Shown piece after piece: positions 30,032 through 38,087 of a stretch of 64,000 nt of DNA. The stretch covers positions 1 to 64,000 of the forward strand of contig NZ_JAMWMR010000009.1 in assembly GCF_023887685.1 (NCBI RefSeq), in the 5' to 3' direction. The position numbers and the translations under genes are program-made. Every line of letters starts with the position of its first letter. The first letter of the stretch is position 1. The notes beneath the pieces are model-generated. The model was given only the letters and a program-made list of their open reading frames with translations. It was not told where the DNA came from and made no database searches. This DNA is from Streptomyces macrolidinus. GTDB lineage: Bacteria > Actinomycetota > Actinomycetes > Streptomycetales > Streptomycetaceae.

Positions 30032-30061
30032 GTTATATGCAGTACTGCGTTACGTCGGAAA
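30032..30061 (-). promoter_or_regulatory. lsr2 promoter with internal palindrome
   Basis: A minus-strand -10 TATAAC (30032-30037) and -35-like TTTCCG (30056-30061) are 18 bp apart. The perfect palindrome GCAGTACTGC (30039-30048) sits between them, a position suited to an operator. The leader to the GTG would be about 65 nt. The regulator is unknown. Confidence 0.5.
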
Positions 30062-30213
30062 GCAAACCGCTTTTGCCGGAAAAACACAAACCCCTGTGAG
30101 AGACCGAGGGAGAGACGGGAGACCGGAAACATGCGCGTTTCGGACATAGGGAACGCGGGCAAGGCTGTCCGACGGAAGGCGGCCGAATAGTCGGGGAGGT
30201 GATCCGTCGGCGA

Positions 30214-30747
30214 TCACAGATGCAGAAGCATCCGAGTGTTGCCCAAGGTGTTCGGTTTCACTCGTTCGAGACCGAGGAACTCCGCCACGCCCTCGTCATA
30301 GGAACGCATCAGCTCGGTGTACACATCGGTGTCGACGGGAGTCTCACCGATCTCGACGAACCCGTGCTTCCCGAAGAAGTCCACTTCGAAGGTCAGACAG
30401 AATACGCGGCGAACCCCGAGCCAGCGGGCGGTCTGGAGCAACTTCTGCAGCAAGTGGTGTCCGACGCCGTGGCCCTTGGCCTCGGGCGTCACCGCGAGAG
30501 TACGGACTTCCGCGAGGTCTTCCCACATGACGTGCAGCGCGCCGCAGCCCACGACCTCGCCGTTGTCGTCGCGTTCCGCGACCCAGAACTCCTGGATGTC
30601 CTCGTAAAGCGTGACCGTCGCTTTGTCGAGCAGGATGCGGCGCTGGACGTAGGCGTCGAGCAGGCGGCGCACCGCCGGGACATCGCTCGTCCTGGCCCGT
30701 CGGATGGTGAGGGCTTTTGCGGCTGCTTCAGGACTCTCTGCTGGCAT
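30214..30747 (-). CDS. argA: Amino-acid N-acetyltransferase (stand-alone GNAT NAGS)
   Basis: It makes N-acetylglutamate, the first step of arginine biosynthesis. The 177-aa protein is a GNAT domain alone, like the Mycobacterium tuberculosis enzyme Rv2747, without the amino-acid-kinase domain of E. coli ArgA. Strong landmarks are RRARTSDVPAV, TLYEDIQEFWVAE, acetyl-CoA loop AKGHGVGHHL, FEVDFFGKHGF and the C-terminal VKPNTLGNTRMLL. The ATG at 30747 lies six bases from minus-strand TAGCGT, so it is leaderless. No arg genes adjoin it. The upstream neighbour, a BlaI-type regulator, reads the same way 9 bp before it, but argA has its own apparent promoter. Confidence 0.92.
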   Translation of the reverse strand: MPAESPEAAAKALTIRRARTSDVPAVRRLLDAYVQRRILLDKATVTLYEDIQEFWVAERDDNGEVVGCGALHVMWEDLAEVRTLAVTPEAKGHGVGHHLLQKLLQTARWLGVRRVFCLTFEVDFFGKHGFVEIGETPVDTDVYTELMRSYDEGVAEFLGLERVKPNTLGNTRMLLHL

Positions 30748-30756
30748 GAGTGGACG

Positions 30757-31233
30757 CTATCGCCCGGTACGTTCCTCGGGCGCGGCGGGGTTCTTCTCTT
30801 CGCCCTTCTCCGCGACGTTCTCCTGCGGGTTCTCCGGGTTCTCCGCGGGTTCGGCGGACTCACCCACGTCCTGCGGTCCCTGCGCGATACGGACGGCGTC
30901 GCGCAGCGTCTGCCGCTGTTCGTCGCTCATCATCTCGAAGAAGGCGACGAGTGCGGCGGCCGGGTTGTCGCTCTGCGCCCAGGCATCGTTCATCAGTGCG
31001 GCCGCGTAGGCGGCGCGGGTGGAGACCGCCTCATATCGATAGGCCCGGCCTTCCGCCTCGCGACGGACCCAGCCCTTCTGATGGAGATTGTCCAAAACGG
31101 TCATCACCGTGGTGTACGCGATGGACCTGTCCTGTTGGAGATCTTCCAGGACTTCTCGAACGGTCACCGGGCGGTTCCACTTCCACACCCGCGTCATGAC
31201 CGCGTCTTCGAGTTCTCCCAGGGGGCGAGGCAC
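30757..31233 (-). CDS. BlaI/MecI/CopY-family transcriptional regulator
   Basis: A 158-aa winged-helix repressor of the penicillinase-repressor family: PRPLGELEDAVMTRVW at the start, SIAYTTVMTVLDNLHQKGWV as wing and recognition region, then a dimerisation segment and a Glu/Pro/Asn-rich tail. In staphylococci such repressors control beta-lactamase and are cleaved through BlaR. Here no BlaR peptidase or beta-lactamase gene is adjacent, so the signal is unknown. The GTG at 31233 is six bases from minus-strand TATTCT (31240-31245) and is preferred to ATG 31263 and 31302. It precedes argA by 9 bp. Confidence 0.9.
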   Translation of the reverse strand: MPRPLGELEDAVMTRVWKWNRPVTVREVLEDLQQDRSIAYTTVMTVLDNLHQKGWVRREAEGRAYRYEAVSTRAAYAAALMNDAWAQSDNPAAALVAFFEMMSDEQRQTLRDAVRIAQGPQDVGESAEPAENPENPQENVAEKGEEKNPAAPEERTGR

Positions 31234-31306
31234 CTCAGCAGAATAGTGGGAGATCCCGGCCATGGCCTGCCGAACGGTGACTTTCCCGGTGAGGGGTAAC
31301 AAAAAG

Positions 31307-31340
31307 GGCGTACGACTCGGAAAGCGGTGAGTCGTACGCC
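31307..31340 (-). terminator. Intrinsic terminator with U-run
   Basis: A perfect 12-bp stem GGCGTACGACTC/GAGTCGTACGCC (31307-31318/31329-31340) is followed on the minus strand by CTTTTTG. It terminates the small membrane gene just upstream and shields blaI. Confidence 0.9.
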
Positions 31341-31348
31341 GGAGGGTG

Positions 31349-31401
31349 CGGTGCCGGTGCGGACCGGCCGGGGGTCACCGGTGCGGACCGGCCGGGGGTC
31401 A
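31349..31401. repeat. Direct tandem duplication of about 26 bp
   Basis: The block CCGGTGCGGACCGGCCGGGGGTCA occurs twice in a row between the terminator and the stop codon of the small membrane gene. The two copies are identical over about 24 bp, so the duplication is probably recent. Confidence 0.7.
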
Positions 31402-31569
31402 GGCCGTCGCGTCCGGGGTCTTGCTCTCGGCGCGGGCAAAGGCGGCTTCGACGGCCGCGTCCTCCTTGGCCTTGTTGGCGCCGCCCTGGGTCTTCACGAT
31501 CACCCTGATCAGCCCGATGAAGAAGACAGCCATGACGACCGGGGGCAGAAGCGCGGAGACGTAGTCCAT
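31399..31569 (-). CDS. Small single-pass membrane protein, 56 aa
   Basis: A 56-aa protein: MDYVSALLPPVVMAVFFIG opens one transmembrane helix, followed by IRVIVKTQGG and an acidic/basic amphipathic tail (EDAAVEAAFARAES). The family is conserved in streptomycetes as far as I recall, with no known function. The ATG at 31569 lies six bases from minus-strand TACTCT (31576-31581), giving a leaderless mRNA, and its own terminator follows at once. That independent transcription unit, plus GC3-biased codons, supports a real gene despite the size. Such proteins often modulate membrane complexes. Confidence 0.8.
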   Translation of the reverse strand: MDYVSALLPPVVMAVFFIGLIRVIVKTQGGANKAKEDAAVEAAFARAESKTPDATA

Positions 31570-31611
31570 GAGTCCAGAGTAGCCAGGGTCCGTCCGAGGA
31601 CTCCCCCGGGG

Positions 31612-32268
31612 TCAGACCGCGGCCAGTCGCTGCGCGGAGCGCGCGGGAGGGGCGGGCTTGCGCTTCGGCGGGAACACCTCGCCCGGGGTGGGGATCGGGC
31701 GCGAGGGGCGCGGGCTCTGCGGTTCCGGCCGGGGGCTGGGCCGGTCGGGCCGCTCCGCCGGCTTCTCGCTGGGCTTGCGGGCCGGTTCGCCCGCCGGGTC
31801 CTCCGCGACCGCACGGCCGCCCGGAAGCGCTGTGAGACGGGCGCGGGAGGCGGGGATGGTGGCCGTACGGAGGGTGAGGCGGGCTCGGGCGCTCCGGCCT
31901 GCGAGGGCGGAGCAGCGGTCGAGGAGGGCCGCGGCGGCGGGGGTGCCACGCAGGGCGCCCAGGGCCGCGAGGTCGTCAGGGACCGGGCGGTAGCCGTCGC
32001 TCAGGGCCTCCTCCAGGAGGGCGCAGTAGCCGACGACGGCGCCCGGGAGGGCCGCGCGGTAGCGGGCGAGGTCGGCCAGCAGGAAGGCCCTCAGGCGGGC
32101 GCCCTCGCGTACCGCCTCGTCGACGGACTCGGCGAGGCGGAGACACTCCTGGACGTCCTCGGCGGAGGCGGTACGGGGCTGGAGGGCGAGGGCGAGGGCT
32201 CGGCGGAGCACACGCAGCTCCTCCGCGCCGAACGCCAGGCCGCCGCGGGATCCGTGTGGCGTGGGCAT
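31612..32268 (-). CDS. Hypothetical protein with helical domain and Pro-rich tail
   Basis: A 218-aa soluble protein. The first roughly 150 residues are helical and Ala/Leu/Arg-rich (AEELRVLRRALALALQ, CLRLAESVDEAVREG, PDDLAALGALRGTPAAAALLD). The last 70 are a Pro/Arg/Lys tail. I recognise no domain. The ATG at 32268 is seven bases from minus-strand TAGCGT (32276-32281), so translation is likely leaderless. The very long open frame that continues upstream to 34104 is the shadow of coaX and nadC. It lies downstream of the coaX terminator and so is a separate unit. Confidence 0.75.
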   Translation of the reverse strand: MPTPHGSRGGLAFGAEELRVLRRALALALQPRTASAEDVQECLRLAESVDEAVREGARLRAFLLADLARYRAALPGAVVGYCALLEEALSDGYRPVPDDLAALGALRGTPAAAALLDRCSALAGRSARARLTLRTATIPASRARLTALPGGRAVAEDPAGEPARKPSEKPAERPDRPSPRPEPQSPRPSRPIPTPGEVFPPKRKPAPPARSAQRLAAV

Positions 32269-32369
32269 GCGGGGGACGCTACCGCTAATCGGACAAAACC
32301 GACCTTGTTGGGGGTCGTGTCGCTGTGGGGTTCCCCCAGGTGGGGGCGGATGCAGTCGCCGTGCGGCGG

Positions 32370-32401
32370 CGCCCCGGCGGTGGTGAGGCTCCGCCGGGGC
32401 G
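32370..32401 (-). terminator. Terminator of the panC-coaX operon
   Basis: An 11-bp perfect stem CGCCCCGGCGG/CCGCCGGGGCG (32370-32380/32391-32401) lies eight bases past the coaX stop codon. Confidence 0.8.
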
Positions 32402-32408
32402 TCGCGTC

Positions 32409-33206
32409 TCACATGCGGGACACGTTCCGCTCGTAGACCAGGCGCAGACCGATCAGGGTCAGCCACGGCTCGTGCGCGTCGATCAGCGCGGACTCGCCGA
32501 GGACCATCGGGGCGAGGCCGCCCGTCGCGATGACCGTGACCTCCTCGGGGTCGTCCGCCAGCTCGCGGGCCATCCGGCTCACCACGCCGTCGACCTGGCC
32601 CGCGAAGCCGTACACGATGCCCGCCTGCATCGCCTCGACGGTGTTCTTGCCGATCACCGAGCGCGGACGGGCCAGCTCGATCTTGCGGAGCTGGGCGCCG
32701 CGGACCCCGAGGGCGTCCACGGAGATCTCGATGCCGGGGGCGATGACGCCGCCCGTGTACTCGCCACGCGCCGAGACCGCGTCGAACGTCGTCGCCGTGC
32801 CGAAGTCCACGACGATCGCCGGGCCGCCGTACAGCTCGACCGCCGCCACCGCGTTGATGATGCGGTCGGCGCCGACCTCCTTCGGGTTGTCCATGAGGAT
32901 CGGGACGCCGGTCTTGATGCCGGGTTCGACCAGGACCGCGGGGACGTCGCCGTAGTAGCGGCGGGTGACCTCGCGCAGCTCGTGCAGGACGGAGGGGACC
33001 GTCGAGCAGATCGCGATGCCGTCGATGCCGTCGCCCAGCTCCTCGCCGAGGAGCGGGTGCATGCCCATCAGGCCCTGGAGGAGCACGGCCAGCTCGTCCG
33101 CCGTGCGGCGGGCGTCCGTGGAGATGCGCCAGTGCTCGACGATGTCCTCGCCGTCGAACAGGCCGAGGACGGTGTGGGTGTTGCCTACGTCGATGGTCAG
33201 CAGCAT
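32409..33206 (-). CDS. coaX: Type III pantothenate kinase
   Basis: It phosphorylates pantothenate in the first committed step of CoA synthesis. The 265-aa protein belongs to the ASKHA fold: DVGNTHTVLGL phosphate-binding N terminus, GADRIINAVAA, DFGTATTFDA and TGGVIAPGI substrate motifs. Type III enzymes are insensitive to CoA feedback. It is the last gene of a five-gene leftward operon and starts 10 bp after nadC. Together with panC upstream it ties pantothenate formation and use to NAD synthesis in one transcript. Confidence 0.95.
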   Translation of the reverse strand: MLLTIDVGNTHTVLGLFDGEDIVEHWRISTDARRTADELAVLLQGLMGMHPLLGEELGDGIDGIAICSTVPSVLHELREVTRRYYGDVPAVLVEPGIKTGVPILMDNPKEVGADRIINAVAAVELYGGPAIVVDFGTATTFDAVSARGEYTGGVIAPGIEISVDALGVRGAQLRKIELARPRSVIGKNTVEAMQAGIVYGFAGQVDGVVSRMARELADDPEEVTVIATGGLAPMVLGESALIDAHEPWLTLIGLRLVYERNVSRM

Positions 33207-33215
33207 GGGGTTCGC

Positions 33216-34196
33216 CTACTCCGCCGCTCGCAGGTCGAGGCCGATGTCCAGGATCCGCGCGGAGTGCGTCAGCGCTCCGACCGCCAGGAAGTCGACGCCC
33301 GTGTCCGCGTAGGCCTTGGCGTTCTCCAGGGTCAGTCGGCCCGAGGCTTCCAACTGGGCGCGGCCGGCGACGAGGGCCACCGCTTCCTCGCACTCGCCCG
33401 GCGTGAAGTTGTCCAGCAGGATCAGGTCCGCGCCCGCGTCCACGACCTCGCGCAACTGGTGGAGGGTGTCGACCTCGACCTCGACCGGCAGGCCCGGGAA
33501 CGTCGTACGGACCGCCTCGAAGGCCGCCGCCACCCCGCCGGCCGCCACGACGTGGTTGTCCTTCACCAGTGCCGCGTCCGACAGGGACATGCGGTGGTTG
33601 ACGCCGCCGCCGCAGCGGACCGCGAACTTCTCCAGGGAGCGCAGGCCCGGCGTCGTCTTGCGGGTGTCGCGTACGCGCGCCTTGGTGCCCTCGAGCACGT
33701 CCGCCCACGCGCGCGTGGCCGTCGCGATGCCCGACAGACGGCACAGCAGGTTCAGCGCGCTGCGCTCGGCGGTGAGCAGGTCGCGGGTGCGGGTGGTCAC
33801 GGTCAGGAGCTTCTGTCCGGCCTCGACCCGCTCGCCGTCCTCCGCGTGGCGCTCGACCTCGAACTCGTCCGTGCAGACCACCGAGATGACCGCCTCGGCG
33901 ACCCGGAGGCCCGCCACCACGCCCGCCTCCCGCGCGGTGAAGTCGGCCGTGGCCACGGCGTCCTCGGGGATCGTCGCGACCGTCGTCACGTCGACGCCGT
34001 TGTCCAGGTCCTCCTCGATGGCCAGGTTGGCGATGTCCTCGACCTCCACGGGGTCGAGTCCGGCGTCCGTCAGCAACTGGGCGAGGGCGGGGTCGAGTCC
34101 GCACTCCAGGTAGGCGTCCATGTCGTCGTCCGCACCGCAGGCGCAGCCGTCGCCGCAGCCGCCGCTCGGGACGAGGGGAAGGTCGGGGGTGCTCAT
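33216..34196 (-). CDS. nadC: Nicotinate-nucleotide pyrophosphorylase (quinolinate PRTase)
   Basis: It converts quinolinate and PRPP to nicotinate mononucleotide. The 326-aa protein carries the QPRTase motifs TRKTTPGLR, GGGVNHRMSLSD, VKDNHV, VEVDTL and LLDNFTP. The N terminus has a roughly 25-residue extension containing GCGDGCACG, an unusual Cys/Gly cluster. The ATG at 34196 is one base past the nadB stop, so translation is coupled. NadB and NadC are neighbours, but nadA is not in this operon and must be elsewhere. Confidence 0.95.
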   Translation of the reverse strand: MSTPDLPLVPSGGCGDGCACGADDDMDAYLECGLDPALAQLLTDAGLDPVEVEDIANLAIEEDLDNGVDVTTVATIPEDAVATADFTAREAGVVAGLRVAEAVISVVCTDEFEVERHAEDGERVEAGQKLLTVTTRTRDLLTAERSALNLLCRLSGIATATRAWADVLEGTKARVRDTRKTTPGLRSLEKFAVRCGGGVNHRMSLSDAALVKDNHVVAAGGVAAAFEAVRTTFPGLPVEVEVDTLHQLREVVDAGADLILLDNFTPGECEEAVALVAGRAQLEASGRLTLENAKAYADTGVDFLAVGALTHSARILDIGLDLRAAE

Positions 34197-34197
34197 G

Positions 34198-35949
34198 TCA
34201 CTGCTCCTGGGGACGCGTGCCGGGGGTGCCCGTCGAGGGGACGGTCGGGGGGAAGTCTGCGGTGTCGGTGGTGCGTGTGGCCAGCGATCGGTCGGGATTC
34301 AGCCGTACGACGACGTGGCGGCGCCAGGCGGTGTCGTCGCGCCCGGCGTGGTCCTCGCGCCAGTGGCAGCCGCGGGTCTCCTCGCGCAGCAGGGCGGCTG
34401 CGACCAGGACCCGGGACACCAGGAGGAGGTTGGTGGTCTCCCAGGTGTCGACGCCGGGCTCGGGGGTCTTGCCGTGCTCCTCGAGGCGCTCGCGCGCGTC
34501 GGCGGCCAGCCGCTCCAGGCGTTCCGCGGCCTTGCGCAACGACCCCTCGGACCTGAGCACACCCGCGCCGTCCGTCATGATCCGCTGGATCGCGAACCGG
34601 TCCTGCGCGGCGAACAGCGGGTGCGCGGGCTTCTCGGGGTACGGGACGGTCGCGGGCACGCGCGCGGTGAGGCCGTGTGCCGCGTGGGCCGCCGCGATGT
34701 CGGCGGCGATGCGCTCTGCGTAGACCAGGCCTTCCAGAAGGGAGTTGGAGGCGAGCCGGTTGGCGCCGTGGACGCCGGTGCAGGCGACCTCTCCGCACGC
34801 GTACAGGCCGGGCACGGTGGTCCGGCCGTGGGAGTCGGTGCGGACGCCGCCGGAGGCGTAGTGGGCGGCCGGGGCGACCGGGACGGGCTCGGTGACCGGG
34901 TCGATGCCGTGGGCGCGGCAGGCGGCGAGGATCGTCGGGAAGCGGTGCTCCCACATCTGCGCGCCGAAGTGGCGGGCGTCCAGGTACATGTGCTCGGCGC
35001 CCTGTTCCCGCATACGGCGCATGATGCCCTTGGCGACGATGTCCCGGGGCGCCAGTTCGGCCAGTTCGTGCTGCCCGACCATGAAGCGCACGCCGTCCGC
35101 GTCCACCAGGTGGGCGCCCTCGCCGCGTACCGCCTCGGAGACCAGCGGCTGCTGGCCCTCCGCGTCCGGGCCGAGGAACAGCACGGTCGGGTGGAACTGC
35201 ACGAACTCCAGATCACTGACCTCGGCTCCGGCGCGCAGGGCCAGCGCGACGCCGTCGCCCGTGGACACCGACGGGTTGGTGGTCGCGGCGAAGACCTGGC
35301 CCATGCCGCCGGTCGCGAGGACCACGGCGGGCGCGTGCACGGCGCCCACGCCGTCGTGCTGGCCCTCGCCCATGACGTGCAGGGTCACGCCCGCGGCGCG
35401 GCCTTCGGCGTCCGTGAGCAGGTCCAGCACCAGCGCGTTCTCGACCGTCCGCAGCCCGCGCGCGCGGACCGCTTCGACGAGGGCGCGGGAGATCTCCGCG
35501 CCGGTCGCGTCGCCGCCCGCGTGCGCGATACGGCGGCGGTGGTGGCCGCCCTCGCGCGTGAGCTCGATGCCGCCCTCGTCGTCGGTGTCGAACCGGGCGC
35601 CGGTGGAGATGAGCCGCCGTACGGCGTCCGGGCCCTCGGTGACCAGGAGGCGTACGGCCTCCTCGTCGCACAGTCCCGCGCCCGCCACCAGCGTGTCGTC
35701 CAGGTGCTGCTCGGGTGTGTCGCCCTCGCCCAGGGCCGCCGCGATGCCGCCCTGCGCCCAGCGGGTGGAACCGGCGTCGAGGCGGGCCTTCGTGACGACG
35801 ACCGTCTTCAGACCGGCGGCCTCGCAGCGCAGGGCCGCCGTGAGGCCGGCCACACCGGAGCCGATGACCACGACGTCCGCGGCGACGGACCAGCCGGGGG
35901 CCGGGGCGTGCAGGCGCAGGCCCGTTCCGGCGTGCCGGGGCCGGGTCAC
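34198..35949 (-). CDS. nadB: L-aspartate oxidase
   Basis: It is an FAD enzyme oxidising L-aspartate to iminoaspartate for quinolinate synthesis. The 583-aa protein has the N-terminal dinucleotide motif [32 protein letters not shown], the FAD-domain signature [19 protein letters not shown] and SNSLLEGLV. The GTG start at 35949 overlaps the panC stop in the four bases GTGA, so it is translationally coupled and the long upstream frame is panC's shadow. The C-terminal helical domain ends with a Thr/Pro-rich tail. This is a complete form; succinate dehydrogenase is excluded by the motifs and context. Confidence 0.95.
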   Translation of the reverse strand: MTRPRHAGTGLRLHAPAPGWSVAADVVVIGSGVAGLTAALRCEAAGLKTVVVTKARLDAGSTRWAQGGIAAALGEGDTPEQHLDDTLVAGAGLCDEEAVRLLVTEGPDAVRRLISTGARFDTDDEGGIELTREGGHHRRRIAHAGGDATGAEISRALVEAVRARGLRTVENALVLDLLTDAEGRAAGVTLHVMGEGQHDGVGAVHAPAVVLATGGMGQVFAATTNPSVSTGDGVALALRAGAEVSDLEFVQFHPTVLFLGPDAEGQQPLVSEAVRGEGAHLVDADGVRFMVGQHELAELAPRDIVAKGIMRRMREQGAEHMYLDARHFGAQMWEHRFPTILAACRAHGIDPVTEPVPVAPAAHYASGGVRTDSHGRTTVPGLYACGEVACTGVHGANRLASNSLLEGLVYAERIAADIAAAHAAHGLTARVPATVPYPEKPAHPLFAAQDRFAIQRIMTDGAGVLRSEGSLRKAAERLERLAADARERLEEHGKTPEPGVDTWETTNLLLVSRVLVAAALLREETRGCHWREDHAGRDDTAWRRHVVVRLNPDRSLATRTTDTADFPPTVPSTGTPGTRPQEQ

Positions 35950-36977
35950 GAGGAGGCCCCGTCCGGGTCCGCGAGTTCGGGTTCGGGTTCGGGGGCTCCG
36001 AAGGAGAGCGGGATGTTGTCGATGAGCCGGGTCGTGCCGATGCGGGCGGCGACGGCGAGGACGGCCTCGCCGGTGTAGCCGTCGGGGACCTCGGTGAAGT
36101 CCGACGGATCGACCAGGGCGAGGTAGTCGAGGTCCAGGGGCGGTTCCTGACGGGCGGCCTCGTCCAGGACCAGCCGGGCGGCGGCTCGGACGGCGGCGGG
36201 ACCGCCTGGGGCGGCCTTCGCGACCGCGTGCGCGTCGGCGGCGGCGCGCGACTCGCCTATCGCGCTGAGCGCCTCGGCGCGCGCGTGCGTGGCGGGCACC
36301 TCCAGCGCCCGCGCGCGCAGGGCCTCCTGGGCGGCGTGCCGGTCGCGGCCCGCGAACAGGGCCCGGGACAGGGCGAGCGCGGTGCGCCGTTCCTCGATCG
36401 AGAGGTAGCGGTTGCGGCTGGAAAGGGCCAGGCCGTCGTCCTCGCGCACCGTGGGCACGCCGACGATCTCCACGCCGAAGTTCAGATCGCGCACCATCCG
36501 GCGGATCAGGGCGACCTGCTGGGCGTCCTTCTGTCCGAACAGGGCGACATCGGGGCGGGTGAGGTGCAGCAGCTTGGCGACGACGGTGAGGACGCCGTCG
36601 AAGTGGCCGGGGCGGCAAGCCCCTTCGAAGCGCTCGCCCATGGGCCCCGCGGTGATCCGCACCTGGGGCTCGCCGCCGGGGTAGACCTCCTCCGGAGTGG
36701 GGGCGAACACGGCGTCCGCGCCCGCCTGCTCGGCGACCTTGAGGTCGGCGTCCAGGGTGCGCGGGTAGCGGTCGAGGTCCTCGCCCTCGCCGAACTGGAG
36801 GGGGTTCACGAAGACGGTGACGACGACCTCGCCGTCGCGTCCGGCGATCCGGCGGGCGGCGCGGATCAAGGTGGCGTGGCCTTCGTGCAGGGCGCCCATG
36901 GTCATCACGACGGCGCGGCGGCCGTGCTTCACGCGCGCGTGCAGCTCATCGGCGGTGCGCAGCAGAACGGTGGTCAT
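35946..36977 (-). CDS. panC: Pantothenate synthetase (pantoate-beta-alanine ligase)
   Basis: It joins pantoate to beta-alanine with ATP. The 343-aa protein shows [10 protein letters not shown] (ATP/HIGH-like), [29 protein letters not shown] and the [13 protein letters not shown]-like segment. It is longer than E. coli PanC by about 55 residues, from a variable helical insert and an acidic C-terminal tail ([13 protein letters not shown]). The ATG at 36977 overlaps the stop of the DUF2520 gene by four bases. Its product feeds CoaX, encoded at the end of the same operon. The sequence is intact. Confidence 0.95.
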   Translation of the reverse strand: MTTVLLRTADELHARVKHGRRAVVMTMGALHEGHATLIRAARRIAGRDGEVVVTVFVNPLQFGEGEDLDRYPRTLDADLKVAEQAGADAVFAPTPEEVYPGGEPQVRITAGPMGERFEGACRPGHFDGVLTVVAKLLHLTRPDVALFGQKDAQQVALIRRMVRDLNFGVEIVGVPTVREDDGLALSSRNRYLSIEERRTALALSRALFAGRDRHAAQEALRARALEVPATHARAEALSAIGESRAAADAHAVAKAAPGGPAAVRAAARLVLDEAARQEPPLDLDYLALVDPSDFTEVPDGYTGEAVLAVAARIGTTRLIDNIPLSFGAPEPEPELADPDGASS

Positions 36978-37894
36978 CGGGGCTCCCCTTCGGTCCCGTC
37001 GGCGAGTACCCCGAGGAGGTCCTCGGCGAGCTCCGGCTTGAGCAGTCCATGGGCCAGGGCCCGGTCGGCGGTCGCGCGGGCCATCGCGAGATAGCCGGCG
37101 ACGGTCTGCGGCGCGTGTCGGCGCAACTCGGCCACGTGGGCCGAGACCGTGCCCGCGTCACCGCGCGCGACGGGGCCGGTGAGGGCCGCGTCACCGGAGC
37201 GCAGGGCGTTGTCCAGGGCGGCGCCGAGCAGCGGGCCGAGCATGCGGTCGGGGGCTTCGACGCCCACCTCGCGCAGCAGTTCCATGGACTGGGCGACCAG
37301 GGTGACGAGGTGGTTGGCGCCGAGGGCGAGGGCCGCGTGGTAGAGGGGCCGCATCTCCTCGGCGATCCACTCGGGTTCGCCGCCCATCTCGATCACGAGG
37401 GCCTCGGCGGCCAGGCGCAGCTCCTCGGGCGCGGTGATCCCGAAGGAGCAGCCGGCGAGGCGCTGGATGTCCACCGGGCTACCGGTGAAGGTCATCGCGG
37501 GGTGCAGGGCGAGCGGCAGCGCGCCCGCGCGCAGGGCGGGGTCGAGCACCTTCGTGCCGTACCGCCCGGAGGTGTGCACCAGCAGTTGTCCCGGCCGTAC
37601 GGCGCCGGTCTCGGCGAGGCCCTCGACCAGGCCCGGCAGCACGTCGTCGGGGACGGTCAGCAGGACCAGGTCCGCCCGTTGCAACACCTCGGCGGGCTGG
37701 AGGAGGGGGACGTCCGGCAGCATCGACGCCGCCCGCCGTCTGGACGCCTCGGAGACCCCGGAGGCGGCGACCGGACGGTGCCCGGCCAGTTGCAGGGACG
37801 CGGCGAGCACGGGGCCGACCCGGCCGGCTCCGATCACGCCCACGCGGAGCCGCGCGGGGCGGTCTCCAGGGTCAGGTTGCTGGAATGTACTCAC
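36974..37894 (-). CDS. Rossmann-fold oxidoreductase-like protein with DUF2520 domain
   Basis: A 306-aa protein with an N-terminal NAD(P)-binding Rossmann motif ([15 protein letters not shown]) and a C-terminal helical DUF2520 domain, resembling short-chain ketopantoate reductase-like folds. Being first in a panC operon, it may supply a pantoate-pathway reductase, since pantoate is made from ketopantoate by PanE or IlvC-type enzymes. This is inference only. The GTG at 37894 begins VSTFQQ. It overlaps panC by four bases (ATGA). No dedicated panE is visible in the window. Confidence 0.85.
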   Translation of the reverse strand: MSTFQQPDPGDRPARLRVGVIGAGRVGPVLAASLQLAGHRPVAASGVSEASRRRAASMLPDVPLLQPAEVLQRADLVLLTVPDDVLPGLVEGLAETGAVRPGQLLVHTSGRYGTKVLDPALRAGALPLALHPAMTFTGSPVDIQRLAGCSFGITAPEELRLAAEALVIEMGGEPEWIAEEMRPLYHAALALGANHLVTLVAQSMELLREVGVEAPDRMLGPLLGAALDNALRSGDAALTGPVARGDAGTVSAHVAELRRHAPQTVAGYLAMARATADRALAHGLLKPELAEDLLGVLADGTEGEPR

Positions 37895-38087
37895 TCGACG
37901 GTGACCTTCCCGTTCCAGTCCGCTCTGGGTACCGGACGATTTCTCGTCATGTTAACGCGATCGACTCAGGGGCCGACCGGCTGTCCACAGGCTGTGGGTT
38001 CCCGCAGGGCGGGGTAGGGAGAGGGACATGCCCGAGGCCATGGGTACGCGGCATGATCCGGGCATGAGGACGAAGGCGGAGGGGGAC

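Noticed and set aside
31612..34104. 830-residue open frame antisense to coaX and nadC
   Set aside because: Only the last 218 codons (from ATG 32268) look like a gene; the rest mirrors the coaX/nadC coding strands.
36228..38017. Long rightward frames across panC and the DUF2520 gene
   Set aside because: They are GC-skew shadows of the real leftward genes, which have motifs and coupled starts.
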